In this document: in pieces, positions 11,588-21,063 of the stretch
Numbering within the stretch: the first letter of the stretch is position 1
Layout of the letters: every line of letters starts with the position of its first letter
From: Lysobacteraceae bacterium NML08-0793
GTDB lineage: Bacteria; Pseudomonadota; Gammaproteobacteria; Xanthomonadales; Xanthomonadaceae
Assembly (NCBI GenBank): GCA_002798275.1
Contig: NWQR01000009.1
Span: 26,256-90,255 of the forward strand
Reading direction: 5' to 3'
Length of the DNA: 64,000 bases
Made by a program: the position numbers and the translations under genes
Notes under the pieces: generated by a model
Databases searched by the model: none
Told to the model about the DNA's origin: nothing
Seen by the model: only the letters and a program-made list of their open reading frames with translations

Positions 11588-12265
11588 ATGATGCTGCATA
11601 TCCCGGAAATATTGAGTGCCGAAGAAGTTCGGCAAATGCGCGCGGCACTGACGCAGGCTGACTGGGTGGATGGCCGGCAAAGCGTGGGCGGCCAAGGCGC
11701 ACAGGTCAAACGCAACCGGCAACTGGCCGAAAACTGCCCGCTACGCCAACAGCTTGGTCAGCGGGTACAACAAGCCCTGCATCAGAACCCGCTGTTTTTC
11801 TCCGCCGCCCTGCCACTGCGCTATGTGCCGCCTTATTTCAATATGTATGAAGGCGGCGAGCATTACGGCCTGCATGTGGATGGCGCCATTCGCAGCATGA
11901 CCGATGGCACGCTGGTGCGCACGGACATGTCCTTCACCCTGTTTCTGTGCGACCCGGAAGAATACGAAGGTGGCGAACTGGTCGTGGTGGATACCTATGG
12001 CAGCCATGAAGTGAAGCTGCCCGCTGGCGATGTGATTCTCTACACCTCCGGCAGCCTGCATCAGGTACTGCCGGTGACCCGTGGCGCACGTCTTTGTGCA
12101 TTTTCTTGGCTGCAAAGCCTGATTGCCGATGATGAGGAGCGTCGCATGCTGTTCGAGCTGGACCAGACCATCCAGTCACTGCGACAAAAACAGGGAGAAA
12201 GCCAGGAGGCCGTGGCACTGACTGCCCATTACCACAACCTGTTGCGCCGCTGGGCAAGAGGCTGA
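11588..12265 (+). CDS. piuC: Fe(II)- and 2-oxoglutarate-dependent PKHD-type hydroxylase
   Basis: 225 residues. ATG 11588 is preferred over a TTG at 11573: GGAG (11574-11577) precedes it and homologues such as YbiX begin MMYHIP. The double-stranded beta-helix iron ligands are His96 and Asp98 (HVDG) and His158 (SLHQV), with Arg165 as probable 2-oxoglutarate ligand. It lies 78 bases after the Fiu-like receptor gene, the usual arrangement. The physiological substrate of the family is not settled; a role in iron-siderophore utilisation is inferred from association and from the shared Fur-controlled promoter. Confidence 0.88.
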   Translation: MMLHIPEILSAEEVRQMRAALTQADWVDGRQSVGGQGAQVKRNRQLAENCPLRQQLGQRVQQALHQNPLFFSAALPLRYVPPYFNMYEGGEHYGLHVDGAIRSMTDGTLVRTDMSFTLFLCDPEEYEGGELVVVDTYGSHEVKLPAGDVILYTSGSLHQVLPVTRGARLCAFSWLQSLIADDEERRMLFELDQTIQSLRQKQGESQEAVALTAHYHNLLRRWARG

Positions 12266-12267
12266 TT

Positions 12268-12960
12268 TCAAATATCGGTCAGGGTAATGGTGTTGGCGAA
12301 ATTAACTTGCCATTTTTTTGTCTGCACGCCATGGCTTATCTGCAACGTCAGGATGTTGCCTGCAAACGAAAAGGCACTCACCATCGACGGCACCAGTAGC
12401 TCGACCCCATCCAAAGAAACCGGCACCAGGAATGACTGCTTCCCGGGCGGCTTTATTTTCATCAAGAAGTGCGTGTAATTTTCTGGACGGGTGATGATGC
12501 CATTGCCGTCATAGCGCATGATGAGCTGGAATTTCACGCCATTGTGACTGATGTTTTTGCTGACCGCCCATTCGCCTTGCAGGTTTGTGCGCAATACTTT
12601 TTCAAAATTGAGCTCGATGTTCTCGGCTGTCCAGTCGTGCAGCGGTGCAATCTCTGTCAAGCCTTTCTTGACCTGCAAAATGGCCTCTTTGGGGAAGTCT
12701 TTATCAGGCAAGTCTTTGAGCTTTTCGGTATCCACCCAAAGCCGGATGCCCAATTGAAACCGTTGCCCATTGGCAGCCTTGTCATCGGTCAGGAACAGCA
12801 GGAGTGGACGGATCGATTTTGAAATCCCGTTTTTGCAGAACAAATCGGCAAATTCAATCACCCGATACATTTTCTCGCAAAGCGCACTCTCCCTTTGGCT
12901 GAACGCATCTTGGTCGCATACATACACATTGCCGATGCGCATTGAAGTGCCTGCTTTCAT
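12268..12960 (-). CDS. Hypothetical protein of AT-richer composition
   Basis: 230 residues, not recognised. No signal peptide, membrane segment or catalytic motif stands out. The sequence is rich in Lys, Asn, Ile and Phe and its codons are clearly less GC-rich than those of the genes on either side, which suggests recent acquisition. Two possible starts exist, ATG 12960 (kept) and ATG 12942; a purine-rich AAAGAAAA precedes the first. It lies three bases from the piuC stop on the opposite strand and about 140 bases downstream of ubiB on the same strand. The frame is intact for its whole length, so it is probably expressed protein and not debris. Confidence 0.6.
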   Translation of the reverse strand: MKAGTSMRIGNVYVCDQDAFSQRESALCEKMYRVIEFADLFCKNGISKSIRPLLLFLTDDKAANGQRFQLGIRLWVDTEKLKDLPDKDFPKEAILQVKKGLTEIAPLHDWTAENIELNFEKVLRTNLQGEWAVSKNISHNGVKFQLIMRYDGNGIITRPENYTHFLMKIKPPGKQSFLVPVSLDGVELLVPSMVSAFSFAGNILTLQISHGVQTKKWQVNFANTITLTDI

Positions 12961-13099
12961 GGTTTTCTTTTGTTTGGCTTTGAGATTGATTCAAGACAGG
13001 CGCTTGTAACTCCATCCGATGGGGTTTTTGCTTCATGAAAACTCAACCATGTGGCATGGCTGGCAGGTTTTTCATTGCTTTTCGGCTCATCAGCGCCGT

Positions 13100-14767
13100 T
13101 CACTTCACCCGCCGTCTTGGCCAGGCGGCAAACAATGCCCAGATGCCGCCAAGACCCGCAATCCAGGTGGCGACGGGGATGCCGGCAAGGCGCGGGCCGC
13201 CGGCCTCCAGGCCGTACAGGACGCTGGCGACAATCAAAAGCCCGACGCCCAGCACGGCGGAAATCATGCGTTTTTGCATGATATGCAGGTCTTTGGAAAG
13301 CACGCGCAGGTCGGCTGATTCCATCTGGATATGGTGGCCGCCGTGGACTTGCTGCTTTAGCCAGTCGTGCACCAGACCGGGCATGTCCGGGGCGCGGGTA
13401 ATCCATTCGGGCAGGCGTTGACCGGCTTCGCGCAGCAGGCGGCGCGGGCTGTAACGCTCGCGCAGGATGGTTTCCAGCACCGGCTTGGCGACTGCCCAGA
13501 TGTCGATTTGCGGGTCGAGTTGCCGGCCTACGCCTTCGATGTTCAGCAAGGTCTTTTGCAGCAGAATCAATTGCGGTTGCAGGGTGAGCTGGTAGCGCTG
13601 CGCCATGCGGAACAGTTTTGCCAGGACTTCAGCCAGCGAAATTTCCGATAGCGGGCGGGTGAAGTACGGCTCGCAAATGGCGCGGGCGGCGGCCTCCAGC
13701 TCGTCGATGCGCACATGCGCGGGCATCCAGCCTGCTTCCACATGCAGCTCGGCGATGCGGCGATAGTCGCGGTTGAAAATCGCCATGAAGTTTTCTGCAA
13801 GGTAGTACTGATCCTCGCGCGAGAGCTGCCCCATGATGCCGAAATCCAGTGCGATGAAGCGTGGGTTGGCGGCGCGTGCCGGATCTGGATCCACCCAGAT
13901 ATTGCCGGCGTGGGCATCGGCATGGAAAAAATTGTCGCGGAATACCTGCTGGTAGAACACGCGCACGCCCTTGGCTGCCAGTGCCTTGCGGTCGATGCGG
14001 GCGTTGTCGAGCGCGGCTACGTCATCGCTGTGGATGCCGCGCACGCGCTCCAGCGTGATGACCCGTTCGCTGGTATGCGTCCAGAACACTTCCGGCACAT
14101 ATAGGTCGCCGCTTTCCAGCCAGTTGCGTCGCAGCACGCTGGCGTTGCCGGCTTCGCGTTGCAAGTCAAGTTCCGCCGCCAGCGTGGATTCGATTTCCGC
14201 GACTACTTCGCGCGGGCGGATTTTGTCGGCACGCGGATGGGTGCGTTCGACCACGGTGGCGAGGTCATACAGCAGCGCGATATCGCCCTCAATCTGGGTG
14301 CGGATATTCGGGCGCAGCACTTTGACTACCACTTCGCGGCCATCATGCAGGGTGGCCGCGTGTACTTGGGCAATCGAGGCCGAGGCCAGTGGCGTGGTGT
14401 CGAAGCGTGCATACAGCGCTTCGATGCTTTGGCCGAGCGATTCTTCCACGATGCGGCGGGCGGCTTCGCCGTCGAAGGGTTTGACCTGGTCTTGCAGTAG
14501 CGCCAGTTCATCGGCCACATCGGCCGGCACTAGGTCGCGCCGGGTGGAGAGGATTTGCCCGACCTTCACAAAAATCGGCCCCAGCTCCTGCAACACCATG
14601 CGCAAACGCTGGCCACGCGGCATGGCCTGCACATCAGGCGTGGCGCGCGGAACAAACGGGCGGGCGAGCTTCAACCAGCGCTCGGCGGCCGTGCCGTCAA
14701 GCAGTGCATCCAGCCGGTAGCGCAGCAATACCCGGCCAATGCGCCAGACCCGGCGCGCCGATTTCAT
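13100..14767 (-). CDS. ubiB: UbiB, atypical kinase-like ATPase for ubiquinone biosynthesis
   Basis: 555 residues. ABC1/ADCK/UbiB family, needed for ubiquinone synthesis; it is a membrane-bound ATPase thought to extract or present lipid intermediates. The family KxGQ motif is seen as [14 protein letters not shown] (about 64-77), followed by the nucleotide lysine in VVVKVLRP, the HADAHAGNI catalytic loop and the ALDFG metal motif. Two transmembrane helices close the protein (about 502-525 and 528-548). Its start overlaps the end of ubiJ by 4 bases, so the two ubiquinone genes are coupled. Confidence 0.95.
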   Translation of the reverse strand: MKSARRVWRIGRVLLRYRLDALLDGTAAERWLKLARPFVPRATPDVQAMPRGQRLRMVLQELGPIFVKVGQILSTRRDLVPADVADELALLQDQVKPFDGEAARRIVEESLGQSIEALYARFDTTPLASASIAQVHAATLHDGREVVVKVLRPNIRTQIEGDIALLYDLATVVERTHPRADKIRPREVVAEIESTLAAELDLQREAGNASVLRRNWLESGDLYVPEVFWTHTSERVITLERVRGIHSDDVAALDNARIDRKALAAKGVRVFYQQVFRDNFFHADAHAGNIWVDPDPARAANPRFIALDFGIMGQLSREDQYYLAENFMAIFNRDYRRIAELHVEAGWMPAHVRIDELEAAARAICEPYFTRPLSEISLAEVLAKLFRMAQRYQLTLQPQLILLQKTLLNIEGVGRQLDPQIDIWAVAKPVLETILRERYSPRRLLREAGQRLPEWITRAPDMPGLVHDWLKQQVHGGHHIQMESADLRVLSKDLHIMQKRMISAVLGVGLLIVASVLYGLEAGGPRLAGIPVATWIAGLGGIWALFAAWPRRRVK

Positions 14768-15387
14768 GCCGTGCCCCCAAGGCGGGCAATGCGCGCGGCC
14801 AGTCGCTCGACATCATCACGGATGGCATCGACATCATCGTGGAAAGCGGCAAGTTCCTCGCGCCCCACCACTACGCGGGATTCTTCGGTCAGCCAGTCGG
14901 CGCTGTCATGGGCAAAGCCTTGCGCGGCGACTTTGGCGCGGCGCAGGGCAAAAGCAAAGCCATTGGCAATCTGCATGCCCAGCACATCGCCAAATATCCG
15001 CGTCAACGGCTCGGCCCAATCCGGCTCGAAGCCTTCGGCCAACTTTTGCAGGCGGCGAGCCAACTCGGCATCGCCTTCGATACGCAATTGTCCGACCGGC
15101 GCGGCTTCATCACGACGCAGCGGCGGCAATTGCCGCAGCAGCGCCGACAGACTGGCGCGCACCGACAAATCCGCCTCGCCCTCGGCAGGCCCGACTTGCA
15201 ATGCGCCATCCACTACACGGATCGCCAGCGCCAACGGCGGCGAGAGCAGATGCAGCTGCACCTGTCGGCCTTCCAGCGCCGCCACTGCCGTGCGGGTGTC
15301 TTCATCCAACGCCAGCGCACGGTTCAGAGCTAATTGCAGGGCGCGGCCTGCCGGGACTTTCCAATTGAAGGGCAGAGAAATATTCAT
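14764..15387 (-). CDS. ubiJ: UbiJ, SCP2-domain ubiquinone biosynthesis accessory factor
   Basis: 207 residues. An N-terminal SCP2 lipid-binding domain (about 15-120) is followed by an amphipathic and coiled C-terminus (about 165-200). UbiJ is a soluble scaffold that binds ubiquinone intermediates and works with UbiK in the Ubi metabolon. Identity rests on the SCP2 signature plus its place directly before ubiB; in E. coli the order is ubiE-ubiJ-ubiB. Here ubiE is not present and oleD takes the upstream position, overlapping ubiJ by 4 bases. No signal peptide is seen. Confidence 0.85.
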   Translation of the reverse strand: MNISLPFNWKVPAGRALQLALNRALALDEDTRTAVAALEGRQVQLHLLSPPLALAIRVVDGALQVGPAEGEADLSVRASLSALLRQLPPLRRDEAAPVGQLRIEGDAELARRLQKLAEGFEPDWAEPLTRIFGDVLGMQIANGFAFALRRAKVAAQGFAHDSADWLTEESRVVVGREELAAFHDDVDAIRDDVERLAARIARLGGTA

Positions 15388-16382
15388 GCGGGCATTTTAT
15401 GAGCCAGCGCCAGCCGCCGCAGCCCTTCTTGCATGGAAACTTGCGGGCGGTAGCCAAAGTCCGCCAGCGCCGGAGCCATGCTGTACCAGTGGGTGGTGGC
15501 GAGCTGTTCGGCGAGGAATGGGGTCATTGGCGGCTCGCCATCGGGCTGGATGAGTGGCCAGAGTTTTTCTGCCAGCCAGCCTGCGGCATAGGCCACGCGG
15601 AACGGAATCTTGCGGGTTACCGGCGGTGCGCCTGCGGCTTGCAGTAGGGCGTTCAAGGTGGCCTCCAGCGTCCACGGCTCGCCATTGCTGATGAAGTACG
15701 CCCGCCCGGCGCAGGCGCTGCCGATGGCCAGATGCTCGAATGCGGCGAAGTGTGCCGTGGCGGCGTTGTCGATATAGGTGGTGTCGATGAGGTTCTGGCC
15801 GTTGCCGACCAGCGCCAGTTTGCCGGCATGGGCACGCTTGATGAGATTCGGCAGCAGATGGTTGTCGCCCACGCCCCAAATTAGTCGAGGGCGCAGCGCC
15901 ACGGTGGCGAGCTGCGCGCTGTTGGCGGCCAGTACCATTTTTTCCGCTATCTGCTTGGTGGCCGCATACGGGGCTTTCAGCCGTTCGCCATAGGGCACGG
16001 TATCGGCTGTGCCGCCTTCCACCGGGTGGGTGGCGCGATGGGTCACGCTGGGGGTGGAGGTGTAAATCAGTTTTTCGATGCCATGTACGCGGCAGGCGGC
16101 CAGCACGTTTTCGGTGCCGGTGACATTCACTTGGTGATAGCTGGCATAGCTGCCCCAGGCACCGGCCTTGGCGGCATTGTGGAAGATGGCGGTGCAGCCG
16201 CTGGCGGCGTGAACCAGTGCATCGCGGCTGGCCAAATCGCCTTGGATCTGGGTAACGCCGATGGCATCAAGCGCCGGGTAATGACCACGGTTGAAGCTGA
16301 CCACCTCGAAGCCGCGCGCACGCAAACCTTGGCAGAGCGCTTGTCCTAGGAAGCCGCCGCCACCTGTTACCAGAATCTTCAT
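15384..16382 (-). CDS. oleD: OleD, NAD(P)H-dependent 2-alkyl-3-ketoalkanoate reductase
   Basis: 332 residues, extended SDR (3-beta-HSD/epimerase-like). The Rossmann motif GGGGFLG is at residues 7-13 and the catalytic pair is Tyr139 and Lys143 (YAATK), with Ser/Thr in IYTSTPSV. It reduces the OleA beta-keto product to a 2-alkyl-3-hydroxy acid for OleC. It overlaps oleC by 4 bases upstream and ubiJ by 4 bases downstream, so four genes of two pathways form one coupled unit. Assignment is strong because of the direct oleC neighbour. Confidence 0.9.
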   Translation of the reverse strand: MKILVTGGGGFLGQALCQGLRARGFEVVSFNRGHYPALDAIGVTQIQGDLASRDALVHAASGCTAIFHNAAKAGAWGSYASYHQVNVTGTENVLAACRVHGIEKLIYTSTPSVTHRATHPVEGGTADTVPYGERLKAPYAATKQIAEKMVLAANSAQLATVALRPRLIWGVGDNHLLPNLIKRAHAGKLALVGNGQNLIDTTYIDNAATAHFAAFEHLAIGSACAGRAYFISNGEPWTLEATLNALLQAAGAPPVTRKIPFRVAYAAGWLAEKLWPLIQPDGEPPMTPFLAEQLATTHWYSMAPALADFGYRPQVSMQEGLRRLALAHKMPA

Positions 16383-18121
16383 TGCAGCCTATCCATTTTC
16401 GGTAATTGCTGTTTCGCCCATTCGGCAAGTTTTTCCCGGCCGATTTTGGCGTTGTGGCGGATATCCACCGGGAAGCTGCCGGGGTAGTGCAAGAAGTGTG
16501 TAACACGTGCGGTATGCACCTGGCCGTCGGCGGTTTTTTGCAGTTCTTCGCGGATCCGTGGCCATTCGCTGGCCGCGACACCTGCACGCAGTTCCACACA
16601 CAGGCAGGCGGCATTGCCAGCCGGAGTGTCAGCGTTTTGCCGTAGTTGCCCGGCATCGCCCTGATTGAGTTCCAGCCCACCCTTTTGTGCAGCAACTGGC
16701 ACCGGCACCAGCGCGGTACGGGCAACATCGGGATGGGTATTGAATACCGGCTCGATTTGTTCGGTGCACAGCGTGCCGCCGGCAGCCAGCACCACGCGCT
16801 GCGATTTACGTCCGCAAAACCACAGTCGGCCTTCGCCATCCAGATAGCCTAGGTCGCCCATGCGATGCACGATGCGGGAACTGCCATCGGGCAGGGTTTC
16901 GCGGATTTTGGCCAGCCGGGTTTGCGCCTCGCGGTTGAAATAGCTGTCGGTGGCGACCGGGCCTGCCACGGTGATTTCGCCCACCACGCCCTGTGGGACT
17001 TCTTGCGCCTGGCGCCAATCGCCGATGGCCTCATCGGTGATGGCGATGATGCGAACCTCATTGCCCGGCACCGGGCGCCCCACACAAGTGCCTGCGCCGG
17101 CTTCGGTACGGGCACGCAGGGTGATGAGTTCGCGGCCTTCAATTACCGCCACCGGCAGGCATTCGGTCGCGCCATAGGGGGTCCACAGTTGTCCGCCTTC
17201 GGGCATCAGGCGCAGCAGTTTTTCCACTACATCCGGTGGTACCGGCGCACCGGCGCTGGTGGCGCGCATCACGCCTGGCAGGGGTTCACCATGCTCGGCC
17301 AGTACCCGCATCAAGGCCGGTGAGCCGAACATCTGGCTGACTCCGAAGCGGCGGATGGCGGCGTGCAGTTTGCGCGGGTCAGCCTTGGCCGGTTGGGTCG
17401 GATCCATGTCCGGGATGATCGAGGTCAGCCCAAGTGCTGGTGCAAACAGCGCGAATGGCGGGAAGGTGGGCAGGTCAACGCCGCCAGGCGCGATGCCAAA
17501 GGCATCGCGCAGCATTTGGATTTGTGCAAGAAAATGCCGATGGCGGTACAGCACGCCCTTGGGTACGCCGGTCGAGCCGCTGGTGAACAGAATGGCGGCC
17601 GGGTCATCGGTGGCGGTGCTGCCAAAATCCTGCGGATTTGCTGCACCTTCGCGCTCGATGGCGGCCAGCGTGGTATCGGCAAACCAAGCGCGGCTGCCGG
17701 TGCTGATGCGGTATTTCACGCCGCGCGCCCAGCCGAGCACGAGGCGTGCGAACATCGCCAGCGGGATGCCGATGAAGGCATCCGGCGCCGCTTCTGCCAA
17801 GCATTGCTTGAGCGCACGCTTGTCGATGCCCGGATCAACCAGCACTGGCACGGCGCCCATGCGCATCAAGGCGAACATCACCAAAAAAAACGCCGGGGTG
17901 GGGCGCACCATCACCACGCAGCGCATGCCGCGACGAATGCCTAGCCGGTACAGTCCGGCTGCGATATGCGTGCTGCGCGCATCCAGCTCGCCGGTGCTGA
18001 TTTCGACTTGGTAGCGGCCATCCTTGCCGGGGCAGCGCATGACGATGCGCTCGGGGTTTTGCTGCGCGCGCTGGCGCAGGGTATCGGCGATGTTGGTGAA
18101 GTCGGCGTCTTGCGTATTCAT
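16379..18121 (-). CDS. oleC: OleC, AMP-binding beta-lactone synthetase
   Basis: 580 residues from ATG 18121; the open frame extends to 18184, but the extra 21 residues do not look like the family and would overlap the divergent gene. It belongs to the ANL superfamily and converts the 2-alkyl-3-hydroxy acid to a beta-lactone with ATP. The P-loop [13 protein letters not shown] lies at about 177-189, the YGATE motif (A5) and the MGDLGYLD motif (A7-A8) follow. It is first in the coupled unit oleC-oleD-ubiJ-ubiB. OleB, 13.5 kb away, would decarboxylate its product. The ribosome site is weak. Confidence 0.9.
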   Translation of the reverse strand: MNTQDADFTNIADTLRQRAQQNPERIVMRCPGKDGRYQVEISTGELDARSTHIAAGLYRLGIRRGMRCVVMVRPTPAFFLVMFALMRMGAVPVLVDPGIDKRALKQCLAEAAPDAFIGIPLAMFARLVLGWARGVKYRISTGSRAWFADTTLAAIEREGAANPQDFGSTATDDPAAILFTSGSTGVPKGVLYRHRHFLAQIQMLRDAFGIAPGGVDLPTFPPFALFAPALGLTSIIPDMDPTQPAKADPRKLHAAIRRFGVSQMFGSPALMRVLAEHGEPLPGVMRATSAGAPVPPDVVEKLLRLMPEGGQLWTPYGATECLPVAVIEGRELITLRARTEAGAGTCVGRPVPGNEVRIIAITDEAIGDWRQAQEVPQGVVGEITVAGPVATDSYFNREAQTRLAKIRETLPDGSSRIVHRMGDLGYLDGEGRLWFCGRKSQRVVLAAGGTLCTEQIEPVFNTHPDVARTALVPVPVAAQKGGLELNQGDAGQLRQNADTPAGNAACLCVELRAGVAASEWPRIREELQKTADGQVHTARVTHFLHYPGSFPVDIRHNAKIGREKLAEWAKQQLPKMDRLQ

Positions 18122-18174
18122 GTCGCTATTGTCGCAACCCTTGCGTTGTTCTGCCTGATTCGCACAATGCGCGC

Positions 18175-18555
18175 ATGACAACACCAGAAACTTTCACGCA
18201 TCCCTGCCTGACTTGCGGTGCCTGCTGCGCGCATTTTCGCGTTGGCATGCACTGGTCGGAAACCGAGCCGGAGCTGGGCGGTCGGGTGCCGGTGGCGCTG
18301 ACCGAATCATTGCGTCTGCATGAGCGCGCGATGCGCGGCACATGCAGCAATACGCCGCGCTGCATCGCGCTGGATGCCGAGATTGGCCATTATTCGCGCT
18401 GCACCATCCACCCGCAGCGTCCCAGTGCCTGCGAAGCCTTGCCGGCCTCTTGGGAGTTTGGCGAGGCCAGCCGCCAATGCGATATCGCCCGTGCCGCCCA
18501 CGGCTTGCCGGTGCTGACTGCCGCAGACTGGCCGCGCCTCGATAAAAAAGCGTAG
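18175..18555 (+). CDS. YkgJ-family cysteine-cluster protein
   Basis: 126 residues. A CLTCGACC cluster near the N-terminus and later cysteines (CSN, RCI, RCTIHPQRPSACEALP, CDIA) match the UPF0153/YkgJ family, assumed to bind zinc or an iron-sulfur cluster. No signal peptide is present, so it is cytoplasmic. Its biochemical role is unknown. It is divergent from oleC with 53 bases between the start codons, so the two promoters must overlap. Confidence 0.8.
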   Translation: MTTPETFTHPCLTCGACCAHFRVGMHWSETEPELGGRVPVALTESLRLHERAMRGTCSNTPRCIALDAEIGHYSRCTIHPQRPSACEALPASWEFGEASRQCDIARAAHGLPVLTAADWPRLDKKA

Positions 18556-18624
18556 TCCTCCAAAGACCGGCCTCCGTCGCCACGGGCGTTGCCCTTCCCA
18601 TATCCACGACGCTGCGAGAGTCTT

Positions 18625-19305
18625 TCAGTAACCCGCCTTCTTGCGCATCCGCTCGGCAATGGCATTGCGCGAGAGCAGTGCATACAGAGCGCCAAAGGCA
18701 AAACCGGCCAGATGTGCGACCCAGGCCACTTGCCCGTAACTGGGGCCGATATAGGCGAAGATCGCTTGGAGCAGCAGCCAAAGGCCAATCAGTACGGTGG
18801 CTGGGGCGCGGATGAACTCCAAAAACAGCCCCAGTGGCACCACCACCCCCAATCGTGCGCGTGGAAACAGCGTCAGCCATGCGCCGAGCGTGGCCGATAC
18901 CGCACCACTGGCGCCAATCAATACATTGCCATGCACCAGCGAAATACCGGCGGCAAGATTGGCGGTGGCACCGCCAAGCAGGAACAGGGCAAGAAAGCGC
19001 CAAGAGCCCATCATGCGTTCGGCAGGCGGGCCAAAAATCATCAGAAACACCAAATTGCCGGTCAAGTGCGCCCAATCACTATGCAGGAACAGCGCGGTAA
19101 ACAGCTTCAGCCAATGTTGCCAGGGGGGTAGTCCCATTGCCGGGTCTAGGGGGATGCCCACCGTACCCCAGTCCAGCAGCCAGTTTTGCTGCGCTTGCGT
19201 TGACAGGCTTTGTGACCAGACGAAACTGCCGCACATCAGCATTACCAGCAAGGGCGTAACCCAGCTGGTTTGGTGGCGACTGCGTGGCGGGATGGCGACA
19301 AACAC
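18625..19305 (-). CDS. Rhomboid family intramembrane serine protease
   Basis: About 227 residues from GTG 19305; TTG 19311 is nearly as good, and a frame open to ATG 19440 would overlap the fadL leader and is rejected. Six hydrophobic segments are visible. The catalytic Ser is in GASGAVS (TM4) and the catalytic His in VAHLAGFAFG (TM6). The loop-1 HXXXN-type stretch reads HLTGNLVFL. It cleaves transmembrane substrates within the inner membrane; substrates are unknown. It is convergent with the YkgJ gene and divergent from the FadL-type porin gene. The start codon is the least certain point. Confidence 0.85.
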   Translation of the reverse strand: MFVAIPPRSRHQTSWVTPLLVMLMCGSFVWSQSLSTQAQQNWLLDWGTVGIPLDPAMGLPPWQHWLKLFTALFLHSDWAHLTGNLVFLMIFGPPAERMMGSWRFLALFLLGGATANLAAGISLVHGNVLIGASGAVSATLGAWLTLFPRARLGVVVPLGLFLEFIRAPATVLIGLWLLLQAIFAYIGPSYGQVAWVAHLAGFAFGALYALLSRNAIAERMRKKAGY

Positions 19306-19365
19306 GAACAAGCTCGATTGATTCAGAAACCTGAGGGATGGGTCAGGTTGCGCTGCACTGCCAGA

Positions 19366-19394
19366 TGTTAGCCCAAGGTTAATGCCGGTATAGT
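19366..19394 (+). promoter_or_regulatory. Possible sigma-70 promoter for the FadL-type porin gene
   Basis: A good TATAGT (19389-19394) lies 17 bases from a poor -35 TGTTAG (19366-19371), which would give a leader of about 70 bases. Confidence 0.4.
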
Positions 19395-19469
19395 AGCGCG
19401 CGATGGCGTACAGCAAGCCTTTATGCCAGCTTGTCAGCAAATATCACAAGAAATTCCAAGGAGAAATCC

Positions 19470-20885
19470 ATGCAGCGTTCTTCCACTCAAGCCCGCCTGT
19501 CGGCGCTGGCCGTTGCCGTTGTCAGTGTTCTGGCCATCGGCAGTGCCGCCGCCTCGGGCTTCCAGGTGCGTGAAACCAGCACCAAGATCGGTGGCCGTGC
19601 CTATTCCGGCACGACCGTAGCCAGCAACGATGCCTCGGTGGTATCGGCCAATCCGGCCGCGATGGTGAACACCGAAAACGGTCTGATTCAGGGCGGCGTG
19701 GGGGTGATTGACCTCAATGCCGAGTTCACCGGCAGCGGCAGCACGGCGCTTGGCACGGCAGTTAGCGGTGGCAATGGCGGCGACCCGGGCGATGCCAAGC
19801 CGGTGCCTTCGCTCGGCATCATCGTGCCGATGAAAGGCGCACTTGAAGGCTTGACCTTGGGTGCCAGCATCACTGCGCCGTTCGGCTCCGGCACCGAATA
19901 CAACGACGGCTGGGTGGGGCGCTACAACGCCACCGAAACCAGCGTGAAAACGGTTGACCTTACCCTCTCGGCTGCGGTGCAGGTTACCCCGGCATTTTCG
20001 GTCGGTGCAGGTCTTGTTTTCGAGCGCGCCGAAGTCACCTTGGGCAAGGATATTCCGCTGGGCGTGATGTTGGCTGCGGGGCTGCAAAACCCGGCACTGG
20101 CGGCAACCCCGGATGGCAACATCACCGTCGATGCGGGCAATAATGCGTTCGGCTGGATTGCCGGCTTCCAGTTCCGTCCCAGCGAGCAATTCGCCATTGG
20201 CTATTCGCATCGCTCCGAGCTGAAGCATGACTTCAAGGGCAATGCCGTTTTCACCACGCCTGCGGCCTTCCAGGCGATGCAGCCGGGCTTTGCCGCCCTG
20301 GCACAGAACCCCGCACTCAGCGCCGCACAGCGCCAGCAGCTGATGGTGCTGGGCAACGGGTTTGTCAATTCGGTGGGCAAGGCGCGCTTTGTTACCCCGA
20401 GCGTCGATACCTTGAGCGTGATGGTCGGTGTGGGTGAACGGGTCAAGCTGTATGCCGATGCCCAGCGCACCGGCTGGAGCTCGTTGCAGAATGTCACCAT
20501 CGACTTTGAAAACCCCTACCAGCCGACCAGCCGGGAAGACTTCCACTGGAAGGACACCATGTTCTATTCGCTGGGCGCGGACTTCCAGTTGAACGATGCT
20601 TTCACCTTGCGTGCAGGTGTGGCGCATGATGAGTCGCCGACCAACAACACCGACCGCACCCCGCGCCTGCCGGATAACGACCGCAAGCTGTATTCGCTGG
20701 GTCTGAGCTGGCAAATGAACGAAAAGCTGTCGCTGGATGGCTCCTTCACCTATGTGTCGATCAAGGATTCCACCACTCACCTGCCGATCAATCCGGTGGC
20801 GCCGCAGAGCCGCTACACCAGCCTGAACGGCAAGTACAACGGCCACGCAACCGTGGTCGGTCTGGGGCTGACCTACAAGTTCTGA
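19470..20885 (+). CDS. FadL-type outer-membrane transporter
   Basis: 471 residues from ATG 19470, preceded by AAGGAG (19458-19463). A signal peptide ends near AAASGF (about residue 29). The mature protein starts with the FadL-family N-terminus and contains the NPAAMV signature (about 69-74); the remainder has the alternating pattern of a 14-strand barrel and ends in TYKF. It is expected to carry long-chain fatty acids or other hydrophobic compounds across the outer membrane. Single-gene unit with its own terminator. A supply role for OleA substrates is possible but only guessed from proximity. Confidence 0.88.
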   Translation: MQRSSTQARLSALAVAVVSVLAIGSAAASGFQVRETSTKIGGRAYSGTTVASNDASVVSANPAAMVNTENGLIQGGVGVIDLNAEFTGSGSTALGTAVSGGNGGDPGDAKPVPSLGIIVPMKGALEGLTLGASITAPFGSGTEYNDGWVGRYNATETSVKTVDLTLSAAVQVTPAFSVGAGLVFERAEVTLGKDIPLGVMLAAGLQNPALAATPDGNITVDAGNNAFGWIAGFQFRPSEQFAIGYSHRSELKHDFKGNAVFTTPAAFQAMQPGFAALAQNPALSAAQRQQLMVLGNGFVNSVGKARFVTPSVDTLSVMVGVGERVKLYADAQRTGWSSLQNVTIDFENPYQPTSREDFHWKDTMFYSLGADFQLNDAFTLRAGVAHDESPTNNTDRTPRLPDNDRKLYSLGLSWQMNEKLSLDGSFTYVSIKDSTTHLPINPVAPQSRYTSLNGKYNGHATVVGLGLTYKF

Positions 20886-20912
20886 TGCGCAGGGCTTGAG
20901 CTTCGCAACCCG

Positions 20913-20942
20913 AACCCCGGCATTTTGCCGGGGTTTTCTGTT
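20913..20942 (+). terminator. Intrinsic terminator of the FadL-type porin gene
   Basis: Arms AACCCCGGCA (20913-20922) and TGCCGGGGTT (20926-20935) followed by TTCTGTT, 28 bases after the stop codon. Confidence 0.8.
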
Positions 20943-21017
20943 TGTTGCCGATACCGGCGCAGGGCAGCGCCCATCGCAAAATTTGCCCGCCTCGGGCATG
21001 GGGCTTGCGGCGGCACA

Positions 21018-21046
21018 AAGCAAAAACGCCGGTTGCCCGGCGTTTT
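21018..21046 (-). terminator. Intrinsic terminator of putA
   Basis: Arms AAAACGCCGG (21023-21032) and CCGGCGTTTT (21037-21046). Read on the minus strand the stem is followed by a T-rich run. It lies 18 bases beyond the putA stop. Confidence 0.75.
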
Positions 21047-21063
21047 GCGTGTGCGGGGCGGGA

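Noticed and set aside
19434..21023. 529-residue open frame opposite the FadL-type porin gene
   Set aside because: Antisense shadow of a well-supported gene with signal peptide and ribosome site.
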